Source of the DNA: Pseudooctadecabacter sp.
GTDB taxonomy: Bacteria; Pseudomonadota; Alphaproteobacteria; Rhodobacterales; Rhodobacteraceae
Direction: 5' to 3'
Assembly (NCBI GenBank): GCA_020628265.1
Contig: JAHDFG010000094.1
Location: 1 to 8,076, forward strand
Length of the DNA stretch: 8,076 nucleotides
In this document: positions 1 to 4,870 of the stretch, one piece after another
Layout of the letters: the number at the start of each line of letters is the position of its first letter
Numbering within the stretch: the first letter of the stretch is position 1
Position numbers and translations under genes: made by a program
Notes under the pieces: model-generated
Databases searched by the model: none
What the model was told of the DNA's origin: nothing
Seen by the model: the letters and a program-made list of their open reading frames with translations, nothing else

Positions 1-104
1 ACGGGTCCTTGGGCATATTGCCACGCCGCCTGATGGTCCGGCGCGAGGATCATTTTCTGGCGGCATCAGTGCTGCGAGCCAATGACATCGACCTCGGACA
101 ATAA
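1..104 (+). CDS. DUF2007 domain protein, C-terminal end (partial)
   Basis: This is the 3' end of a gene that starts outside the window, read in the frame beginning at base 3. The visible residues run GSLGILPRRLMVRREDHF and end in ...LRANDIDLGQ before TAA at 102-104. The 'G(S/I)LGILPRRLMV...D' ending is what I know from the small DUF2007 family (about 70-80 residues, called putative signal-transducing proteins, function unknown). The last 23 bases overlap the start of the downstream methyltransferase in another frame, so the two are probably cotranscribed and perhaps translationally coupled. The family call rests on recall of about 33 residues. The open frame and stop are directly visible. Confidence 0.7.
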   Translation, partial: GSLGILPRRLMVRREDHFLAASVLRANDIDLGQ

Positions 105-849
105 CACGACGCTCGACGCCTTTCTGGGCGGGCAGCTGACGCTGGAACAGCCCGCCAAGGGCTATCGCGCGGGCGTGGATCCGGTTCTGTTGGCAGCCGC
201 GGTGCCCGCCAAGGCGGGACAATCGGTGCTGGAATTGGGTTGTGGCACGGGGGCTGCGCTATTCTGTCTGGCAAATCGGGTGGCGGGCCTTTCGCTGACC
301 GGTGTCGAAATCCAACCGGACTATGCAGACTTGTGCCGGTCGAACGCGGTGCGAAACGGTATCGCTGCCGATATCCACACCGCCGACTTGCGCGCGCTAC
401 CTGCCGACCTGCGGGCCATGTCCTTTGACCACGTCATCGCCAACCCGCCCTATTTCGACCGGTCGCAGGGCAACGCCAGCGCCACGCCGGATCGGGACAT
501 GGCCTTTGCTGGACCGACCGCCATGACTGACTGGATCGACGCCGCCACCCGCCGCTTGCGGCCCAAGGGGCAGCTCACCCTGATCCAGAAAGCCCCGCGC
601 CTGAAGGACTGTTTGCAAGCTATTGATGACCGGCTGGGCACCGTCACAGTGATCCCAATCGCGGGCCGTACTGGCCGCGATGCGGACCGGGTCCTGATCA
701 CAGCCATCAAGGGCGGACGGGCGCCTTTTCGGCTCACATCCCCCGTGGTCTTGCACGACGGGGACCGCCATATGCGCGACGGCGAAGACTACGCGCCAGC
801 GATACGGGACGTTTTGCGGGACGGCGCAGCATTCCCCATGCCCGATTAA
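82..849 (+). CDS. trmN6: TrmN6-like tRNA (adenine-N6) methyltransferase
   Basis: A Rossmann-fold, S-adenosylmethionine-dependent methyltransferase of 255 residues. The SAM-binding motif I is VLELGCGTGAA (residues 49-59), followed by an acidic residue in the GVEIQPDY strand (74-81). Motif IV is NPPY at 121-124, the signature of enzymes that methylate an exocyclic amino group of adenine (or a Gln amide). The N-terminal block GYRAGVDPVLLAAAVP is typical of the TrmN6/YfiC group, which makes m6A37 in tRNA1(Val) in Escherichia coli. The length fits the family. The ATG at 82 lies inside the end of the DUF2007 gene and has only a weak ribosome site, so translation may depend on reinitiation from upstream. 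The methyltransferase class is secure; the exact substrate is inferred from family membership. Confidence 0.85.
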   Translation: MTSTSDNNTTLDAFLGGQLTLEQPAKGYRAGVDPVLLAAAVPAKAGQSVLELGCGTGAALFCLANRVAGLSLTGVEIQPDYADLCRSNAVRNGIAADIHTADLRALPADLRAMSFDHVIANPPYFDRSQGNASATPDRDMAFAGPTAMTDWIDAATRRLRPKGQLTLIQKAPRLKDCLQAIDDRLGTVTVIPIAGRTGRDADRVLITAIKGGRAPFRLTSPVVLHDGDRHMRDGEDYAPAIRDVLRDGAAFPMPD

Positions 850-956
850 CTTTTCCGCAATCTTTTGAAGGTGATCTGGTCGGGGCGGTTTGTCGCTGCC
901 CTGCGGCGTGACTTGTACGCCGATCTGTGGTCCCATGAGGATCTACATCAACAAAC

Positions 957-962
957 GGAGGA
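957..962 (+). promoter_or_regulatory. Ribosome binding site of the DUF465 gene
   Basis: GGAGGA lies five bases before the ATG at 968. It decides the start: the reading frame is open further upstream (from about 890), but those residues lack a ribosome site and do not resemble the family. Confidence 0.75.
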
Positions 963-967
963 TACCC

Positions 968-1135
968 ATGAGCTTGACGTCACACCTGGCCGAACTCAAG
1001 AAAAAGCACGAGTCCCTGTCGAATGCGGTTGAAGTTGCCCAACGCAGCCCCGGTGTTGATGATCTTGAGATTTCGCGCCTCAAGAAACAAAAACTCCACA
1101 TCAAGGAAGAGATCACGCGCCTGCAGGCGGGATGA
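968..1135 (+). CDS. DUF465 (YdcH-like) small coiled-coil protein
   Basis: A 55-residue, highly charged protein starting MSLTSHLAELKKKHESL and ending in a helix with heptad-like spacing (LEISRLKKQKLHIKEEITRLQ). Its size, the 'LxxLKxKHxxLxxxI' style N-terminus and the 'LKKxKLxIKEEIxRL' C-terminus match the DUF465/YdcH family, which forms short helical hairpins or coiled coils and has no established biochemical role. It follows the methyltransferase gene after 118 bases, so it may share that transcript or have its own promoter; I saw no convincing -35/-10 pair in the gap. A hairpin lies just after its stop. The protein has no cysteines, signal peptide or membrane segment. Confidence 0.85.
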   Translation: MSLTSHLAELKKKHESLSNAVEVAQRSPGVDDLEISRLKKQKLHIKEEITRLQAG

Positions 1136-1143
1136 TCTGACCC

Positions 1144-1169
1144 GGCGTTGGCGTTACGGCGCCAGCGCC
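1144..1169. terminator. Hairpin between convergent DUF465 and LysR genes
   Basis: GGCGTTGGCG (1144-1153) pairs with CGCCAGCGCC (1160-1169), ten pairs with one G-T wobble and a six-base loop. The loop carries the stop codon of the LysR gene (minus strand, 1154-1156). Neither side is followed by a run of T, so it is not a classical intrinsic terminator. It may be a 3'-end stabilising or weak bidirectional termination hairpin for two genes that face each other across only 18 bases. Confidence 0.4.
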
Positions 1170-2104
1170 CCACCTGTCGCGGGGATCAGGTCCCGCCCGT
1201 CCTCGAAGACTTCGGACGCCTTAATTTCCTTCATCACCCAATCCCTGAACGCCGCCACATGTGGCCGGTCTTGCGTGCCTTCGGGGCAGATAAACCGGAA
1301 CTGCGCCTGCGTCAGCAGCCCGATGCGGAACGGCGCAACAAGGCGCTTTTGTTCCAACGCGCGGGTCGCAAGGGACACGCGACCCAAAACCACACCCGCA
1401 CCCGAAATCGCAGCATCCAAAGCATGGTCCGCCTGACTGAAACGCAGCCCGTGGCTCGTATCGAAATCCAACTCGGCGGCGCGGCACCACGCGGGCCAAT
1501 CGGTCGGTTGCTTGAAAAAGGAGATGGATTCGTCATGGATCAGGGGCGCTTGGGACAGTTTTTCTAGTGTGCCATATTCCGCGGCCATCTCGGGCGTCAT
1601 CATCGGGGTCATCCACTCGCGGATCAGTGGTTCGGAATAGACGCCTTCGTCATTGCCCAACCCGAACCGGATCGCCACATCAACCTCATCGCGCGCAAAG
1701 TCGATCAGGCGCAGCGTGGCCGAAAAACGCAACTCGATCTCGGGGTGTTCCTGCGCAAACTCATACAGACGTGGCGCGAGCCATTTTGATGTAAATGCAG
1801 GCCCCGCGGTAACCGTTAATGTTTTGTTATCATTCATTCTTTGCGCGTTCCGCCACGCCGACGACAAGGCAGCAAACCCGTCCGAAACTCCAGGGGCCAG
1901 CATCCGCCCTACTTCCGTCAGCTCCACCGCGCGGTTCAGGCGCCGAAAGACAGGCTCACCCAGATGCTCCTCAAGGGATTTGATCTGAAACGATAATGCG
2001 GCCGGTGTGACATTCAATTCCGCCGCCGCCTGCGCGAACGACATATGTCGCGCAGCGGCTTCAAAGGCACGGAGGGCAGTCAAGGGCGGCAAACGATCGG
2101 GCAT
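1154..2104 (-). CDS. LysR-family transcriptional regulator, GcvA-type
   Basis: A 316-residue DNA-binding regulator. The N-terminal winged helix-turn-helix covers about residues 6-64 (PLTALRAFEAAARHMSFAQAAAELNVTP...), with the recognition helix in TPAALSFQIKSLEEHLG. A linker helix leads to the substrate-binding domain (about 93-300), which begins LTVTAGPAFTSKWLAPRL, a form I associate with the GcvA subgroup. The subgroup controls varied targets (glycine cleavage, beta-lactamase and others), so the effector cannot be read from sequence. It is transcribed away from a 32-residue gene at 2213. The space between them holds a T-N11-A dyad, which suggests autoregulation and control of that small gene. 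No Shine-Dalgarno sequence is visible before the ATG at 2104. The gene is intact, and its 3' end faces the DUF465 gene. Confidence 0.92.
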   Translation of the reverse strand: MPDRLPPLTALRAFEAAARHMSFAQAAAELNVTPAALSFQIKSLEEHLGEPVFRRLNRAVELTEVGRMLAPGVSDGFAALSSAWRNAQRMNDNKTLTVTAGPAFTSKWLAPRLYEFAQEHPEIELRFSATLRLIDFARDEVDVAIRFGLGNDEGVYSEPLIREWMTPMMTPEMAAEYGTLEKLSQAPLIHDESISFFKQPTDWPAWCRAAELDFDTSHGLRFSQADHALDAAISGAGVVLGRVSLATRALEQKRLVAPFRIGLLTQAQFRFICPEGTQDRPHVAAFRDWVMKEIKASEVFEDGRDLIPATGGALAP

Positions 2105-2138
2105 TTCACATAAGTATAACTTAACTGAGTAGGTGAAA
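2104..2138. promoter_or_regulatory. LysR-type operator region between the LysR gene and small gene 1
   Basis: Two dyads lie here. TAAGT-ATA-ACTTA (2111-2123) is a perfect five-base inverted repeat and has exactly the T-N11-A form of LysR-family boxes. TTTCAC (2104-2109) and GTGAAA (2133-2138) form a wider perfect six-base dyad with a different centre. On the minus strand, TATACT (2118 to 2113) inside the first dyad is a good -10 element for the LysR gene. Binding there would block its own transcription. For the small gene on the plus strand, TTGTCA (2147-2152), a 17-base spacer and CATGTT (2170-2175) is a weak promoter candidate just downstream. Operator function is inferred; the dyads are directly visible. 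Confidence 0.5.
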
Positions 2139-2212
2139 AGTCTCGTTTGTCACGAACCGCCCAAACCTCCATGTTGAGTGCAAGAAACGAGACACCCAAA
2201 CGGAGAATTCCA

Positions 2213-2311
2213 ATGTTCGAAGCAACGACAAACGCCCGCACCCGCGACGCAATCCGCACTGCACATGCCGAACGTGGCGCCGTTCTGCGCGGCCTGTTCC
2301 GCCGCAAGTAA
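2213..2311 (+). CDS. Small basic protein 1, AHAxR/GLFxR type (32 aa)
   Basis: A 32-residue reading frame, MFEATTNARTRDAIRTAHAE... ending ...GLFRRK and TAA. It is supported by a ribosome site CGGAGAA (2201-2207) six bases before the ATG at 2213, by a position divergent from the LysR gene, and by a strong terminator 50 bases after its stop. The protein is basic (eight Arg/Lys against three acidic residues) and probably one amphipathic helix from about residue 8 on. AHAER sits at residues 17-21 and GLFRR at 27-31. The second small protein at 2533 has AHA at the same residues and the same GLFxR ending. I do not recognise a named family. It is not a standard DUF1127 protein, since it lacks that family's LxxLxDxxLxDIG core. 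Function is unknown; a role under control of the adjacent LysR regulator is an inference from position. Confidence 0.65.
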   Translation: MFEATTNARTRDAIRTAHAERGAVLRGLFRRK

Positions 2312-2360
2312 TTCGCTCCGGTGGGCTTAGGCCGCAGGCCCGTCCCGCCGAACGATGATT

Positions 2361-2396
2361 GGGCCGCCCTGATATACGGGGCGGCCCGTTTTCTTC
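2361..2396 (+). terminator. Intrinsic terminator after small gene 1
   Basis: GGGCCGCCC (2361-2369) pairs perfectly with GGGCGGCCC (2379-2387) across a nine-base loop and is followed by G then TTTTCTTCT. This is a strong rho-independent terminator on the plus strand. It ends the transcript of the 32-residue gene, with a 3' untranslated part of about 50 bases that carries a further weaker hairpin (GGGCTT at 2323-2328 with AGGCCC at 2336-2341). Confidence 0.85.
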
Positions 2397-2413
2397 TGCC
2401 CGAGGCTTTCAAC

Positions 2414-2450
2414 GCGCAATCCTTGCGCCCAGCGCAAAGCGGGCTTGCAA
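2414..2450. repeat. Alternating GCGCAA/TTGCGC array upstream of small gene 2
   Basis: Three copies of one hexamer alternate in orientation at fixed nine-base steps: GCGCAA (2414-2419), TTGCGC (2423-2428), GCGCAA (2432-2437), separated by three-base spacers TCC and CCA. A related self-complementary TTGCAA follows at 2445-2450. Adjacent hexamers form two overlapping dyads, so this could be an operator array or two mutually exclusive hairpins. It sits about 85-120 bases before the 35-residue gene, where a promoter or control region is expected. The repeats are directly visible; the regulatory role is inferred. Confidence 0.45.
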
Positions 2451-2532
2451 GGTAATTGGTACTGTTCAGTGTCCGGCGGTCCTATTTTCAGGCCATGGGA
2501 GGAGGCCGAACCAAACACATTGGAATGGACCC

Positions 2533-2640
2533 ATGTACCGAGAACTGACCCAGAAAGAAGTTGACCGTATCATTGCCGAAGCACACGCACGTCGCGCTGG
2601 CGCTTTTGGTCGTATGATCGCAGGTCTGTTTGGCCGCTAA
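2533..2640 (+). CDS. Small basic protein 2, AHAxR/GLFxR type (35 aa)
   Basis: A 35-residue reading frame beginning MYRELTQKEVDRIIAEAHAR and ending ...MIAGLFGR, then TAA at 2638-2640. The frame is open further upstream (to about 2359), but that extension runs through the preceding terminator and repeat array, so the ATG at 2533 is the better start. Its ribosome site is weak (GGAA at 2522-2525). The N-terminal half resembles a helical 'LTxxEVDRIIxEAHxxR' stretch. The C-terminal half is rich in Gly, Ala, Phe and Arg and could be an amphipathic or membrane-surface helix. AHARR (17-21) and GLFGR (31-35) match small protein 1. A perfect intrinsic terminator follows 21 bases after the stop, which supports a real transcript ending here. 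Function unknown; I do not recognise a named family. Confidence 0.65.
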   Translation: MYRELTQKEVDRIIAEAHARRAGAFGRMIAGLFGR

Positions 2641-2660
2641 GCCAAACGGAACCACAAAAC

Positions 2661-2690
2661 AAAAAGGGCGGGGATCATCCCCGCCCTTTT
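2661..2690. terminator. Bidirectional intrinsic terminator shared by small gene 2 and phbB
   Basis: GGGCGGGGAT (2666-2675) and ATCCCCGCCC (2677-2686) form a perfect ten-base dyad, flanked by A-tract 2661-2665 on the left and T-tract 2687-2690 on the right. Read on either strand it is a GC-rich hairpin followed by four or five T, so it can end the small gene on plus and phbB on minus, which converge here. Confidence 0.9.
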
Positions 2691-2708
2691 GTCGTCTTGG
2701 CCGCCGCT

Positions 2709-3431
2709 TTAGACGAAGAATTGCGCACCGTTCGCAGAGATCGTCGACCCGTTGATGAAGCCGCTCTCGTCGGACGCAAGGAACGCCACACAACGTGCGA
2801 TCTCTTCCGGTTCACCAAGGCGACCGGCCGGGATCTGACCGATGATGCTTTCGCGAACCTTTTCAGGCACCGCCATCACCATTTCAGTGGCAATATAGCC
2901 CGGGCAGATGGCGTTGGCAGTGATGCCAGCGCGTGCACCTTCCTGTGCCAGGGATTTCACGATCCCCAGATCACCCGCTTTGGTCGCGGCATAGTTCACC
3001 TGCGCGAACTGGCCCTTCTGACCATTGATCGAGGAGATCACGATCACACGGCCAAACTTGCGTTCCCGCATGCCGGGCCAGATCGGGTGCACCGTGTTGA
3101 ACACGCCCGTCAGGTTGGTGTCGATCACCTGATGCCACTGCTCCGGCGTCATCTTGTGGAACGGCGCATCGCGCGTGATGCCGGCGTTGGCTACAACAAC
3201 CTCGATCGGGCCAAGCTCGGCCTCGACCTGCTCAAGACCTGCCTTGGAGCTGTCGTAATCAGCGACGTTCCATTTGTACGTCTTGATACCGGTTTCTTCG
3301 GTGAATTTCGCAGCGGCTTCGTCGTTGCCCGCGTAGGTCGCGGCGACGGTGTAGCCCTCTGCCTTCAGTTTCTTGGAAATGGCTTCGCCGATACCGCGGC
3401 TACCGCCGGTGACGAGTGCAACACGTCCCAT
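2709..3431 (-). CDS. phbB: Acetoacetyl-CoA reductase
   Basis: An NADPH-dependent short-chain dehydrogenase/reductase of 240 residues that reduces acetoacetyl-CoA to (R)-3-hydroxybutyryl-CoA, the monomer for polyhydroxybutyrate. The cofactor motif TGGSRGIG is at residues 8-15 and NAG at 82-84. The catalytic set is S134, Y147 and K151 (YxxxK), with N106 as the usual fourth member. NGQKGQFAQVNY (136-147) and CPGYIATEM (176-184) match the substrate pocket of PhaB enzymes (Q141, F142, Q144 and Y179 correspond to residues I recall as CoA-substrate contacts). This separates it from FabG-type ketoacyl-ACP reductases. A strong ribosome site (AAGGAGAA, plus coordinates 3436-3443) precedes ATG at 3431. 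It follows phbA after 90 bases, with a hairpin and a likely promoter in between. Confidence 0.95.
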   Translation of the reverse strand: MGRVALVTGGSRGIGEAISKKLKAEGYTVAATYAGNDEAAAKFTEETGIKTYKWNVADYDSSKAGLEQVEAELGPIEVVVANAGITRDAPFHKMTPEQWHQVIDTNLTGVFNTVHPIWPGMRERKFGRVIVISSINGQKGQFAQVNYAATKAGDLGIVKSLAQEGARAGITANAICPGYIATEMVMAVPEKVRESIIGQIPAGRLGEPEEIARCVAFLASDESGFINGSTISANGAQFFV

Positions 3432-3466
3432 GGTCTTCTCCTTCAGGGAATCTATTCAGCAATCTA

Positions 3467-3493
3467 ATTATACAAAGCAAATCCGCAGCGCAA
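3467..3493 (-). promoter_or_regulatory. Candidate internal promoter of phbB
   Basis: On the minus strand a perfect TATAAT (-10; plus 3467-3472) has TTGCGC 15 bases upstream (plus 3488-3493) as a suboptimal -35. A start near 3460 would leave a leader of about 30 bases carrying the strong ribosome site. The -35 overlaps the left arm of the hairpin at 3481-3511. The spacing is shorter than the 16-18 base optimum, so the -10 is the stronger part of the evidence. Confidence 0.45.
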
Positions 3494-3511
3494 TAAAATT
3501 ACGCTGCGGAT
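3481..3511 (-). terminator. Intercistronic hairpin between phbA and phbB
   Basis: ATCCGCAGCG (3481-3490) is the exact reverse complement of CGCTGCGGAT (3502-3511), with an AT-rich 11-base loop. On the minus strand it starts 11 bases after the phbA stop and is followed by TTTGCTTTG rather than a clean T-run. It may be a partial terminator, a 3'-end stabiliser for phbA mRNA, or an operator dyad overlapping the phbB promoter. Confidence 0.55.
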
Positions 3512-3521
3512 GCAAAGTGAT

Positions 3522-4697
3522 TTAGGGGCGCTCAACACAAAGAGCGACACCCATACCACCACCGATACAAAGCGTGGCGAGGCCTTTCTTGGCGTCACGG
3601 CGCTTCATCTCGAACAACAGGGTGTTCAACACGCGACAGCCGGACGCACCAATCGGGTGACCGATGGCAATCGCGCCGCCGTTCACGTTCACGATCTCGG
3701 GGTCCCAGCCCATGTCCTTGTTCACGGCGCAGGCCTGCGCGGCAAAGGCTTCGTTGGCTTCCACCAGATCAAGGTCACCCACGGACCAGCCAGCCTTATC
3801 CAACGCCTTGCGGGACGCATAGATCGGGCCAACGCCCATGATGGACGGGTCCAGACCGGCCGTGGCGTAGGATGCAATGCGGGCCAGCGGCTCGATCCCG
3901 CGCTTTTCAGCCTCATCAGCGGACATCAGCAGCGTTGCGGCGGCCCCGTCGTTCAGGCCGGAGGCGTTGGCCGCGGTGACCGTACCGTCCTTGGTGAAGG
4001 CCGGACGCATCTTCGCCATGGCTTCAAGGTTGGCACCGTGACGGATGTATTCGTCCTGATCGACAACGATGTCGCCCTTACGGGTCTTCACGGTGAAGGC
4101 CGCGATCTCATCGGCGAACTTGCCAGCCTTCTGTGCGGCCTCGGCCTTGTTCTGGGAGCCAACAGCGAATTCGTCCTGCATGTCGCGGGAAATCTGCCAC
4201 TGCTCGGCCACGTTCTCGGCCGTTTGGCCCATGTGGTACTGGTTGAAGGCGTCCCACAGGCCGTCTTTGATCATCGTATCGATCAGCTTCATGTCGCCCA
4301 TCTTCTGACCCGCGCGCATCGCTTGCGCATGGGGGGACAGCGTCATGTTTTCCTGACCACCAGCCGCCACAATCGAGGCATCGCCCAGCATGATGTGCTG
4401 TGCGCCCAGCGCCACAGCCCGCAGACCGGAGCCGCACACCTGGTTGATGCTCCATGCAGCGGCTTCCTTAGGCAGGCCCGCGTTGACATGTGCCTGACGC
4501 GCAGGGTTCTGGCCCTGCCCTGCGGTCAGAACCTGACCGAGGATGGTTTCCGACACCTCGGCCTTGTCGACGCCTGCGCGTTCAACCACGGCTTCCAGCA
4601 CGGCCGCGCCAAGGTCATGGGCGGGTGTGTTCGCGAAGGATCCGCCAAAGCTGCCCACCGCGGTGCGGGCTGCGGATGCGATTACTACGTTGGTCAT
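3522..4697 (-). CDS. phbA: Acetyl-CoA C-acetyltransferase (beta-ketothiolase)
   Basis: A type II biosynthetic thiolase of 391 residues that condenses two acetyl-CoA into acetoacetyl-CoA, the first step of polyhydroxybutyrate synthesis. The nucleophile is C88 in NQVCGSGLRA. H347 is in GGAIAIGHPIGASG and the second catalytic cysteine C377 is in TLCIGGGMG, near the C-terminus. The positions are one residue off the well-studied Zoogloea enzyme (C89, H348, C378), and the length is standard. The NEAF motif (VEANEAFAAQA) is intact. A ribosome site AGAGAGGA (plus 4706-4713) lies eight bases before ATG at 4697. Its position directly before phbB supports the biosynthetic role over a degradative thiolase. 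No synthase (phaC) is visible in the window, as is common when phbAB sit apart from the phaC cluster. Confidence 0.96.
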   Translation of the reverse strand: MTNVVIASAARTAVGSFGGSFANTPAHDLGAAVLEAVVERAGVDKAEVSETILGQVLTAGQGQNPARQAHVNAGLPKEAAAWSINQVCGSGLRAVALGAQHIMLGDASIVAAGGQENMTLSPHAQAMRAGQKMGDMKLIDTMIKDGLWDAFNQYHMGQTAENVAEQWQISRDMQDEFAVGSQNKAEAAQKAGKFADEIAAFTVKTRKGDIVVDQDEYIRHGANLEAMAKMRPAFTKDGTVTAANASGLNDGAAATLLMSADEAEKRGIEPLARIASYATAGLDPSIMGVGPIYASRKALDKAGWSVGDLDLVEANEAFAAQACAVNKDMGWDPEIVNVNGGAIAIGHPIGASGCRVLNTLLFEMKRRDAKKGLATLCIGGGMGVALCVERP

Positions 4698-4782
4698 TGA
4701 GTGAGTCCTCTCTTAGTCCGACCTGTCAGGCGGACATCGAGAGCCACTAAAAACGATGGGCCCCCGACCCGCCGTTACCTCG

Positions 4783-4829
4783 TGCATAGGGCCTTGTCGG
4801 CGCAACCGCAACGGCCTGACCCCGCGTCA
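4783..4829 (-). promoter_or_regulatory. Candidate phbA promoter with adjacent TGAC-N5-GTCA dyad
   Basis: On the minus strand TTGCGG (plus 4806-4811), a 17-base spacer and TATGCA (plus 4783-4788) make a plausible sigma-70 type promoter, giving a leader of roughly 80 bases. Directly upstream of the -35 lies the perfect dyad TGAC-N5-GTCA (4817-4829), a possible activator or repressor site. The match to consensus is moderate and no transcript evidence exists here. Confidence 0.3.
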
Positions 4830-4870
4830 CTTACCCGCAGAGCGAATGCCCGCCTTGCCGATACGTAAGG

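Noticed and set aside
850..967. Promoter for the DUF465 gene (for example TTGTAC at 913-918)
   Set aside because: No acceptable -10 lies at a 16-18 base spacing, so no promoter was called.
2213..2311. Small protein 1 as a DUF1127 (YjiS/CcaF1-like) protein
   Set aside because: It is short and Arg-rich like that family but lacks the LxxLxDxxLxDIG core, so the name would be misleading.
2697..3467. A 256-codon open frame on the plus strand across phbB
   Set aside because: It is antisense to a clear acetoacetyl-CoA reductase and runs through the intergenic hairpin region; no domain is recognisable.
3510..4700. A long open frame on the plus strand across phbA (about 396 codons)
   Set aside because: It is the antisense of phbA, whose thiolase motifs are complete. 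The plus-strand translation has no recognisable domain and reflects GC-rich codon bias.
4744..4776. Possible intrinsic terminator upstream of phbA (minus strand GGGTC/GGCCC stem followed by TTTTT)
   Set aside because: The stem is only five pairs with one wobble, and the T-run starts four bases after it. It would also lie inside the proposed phbA leader.
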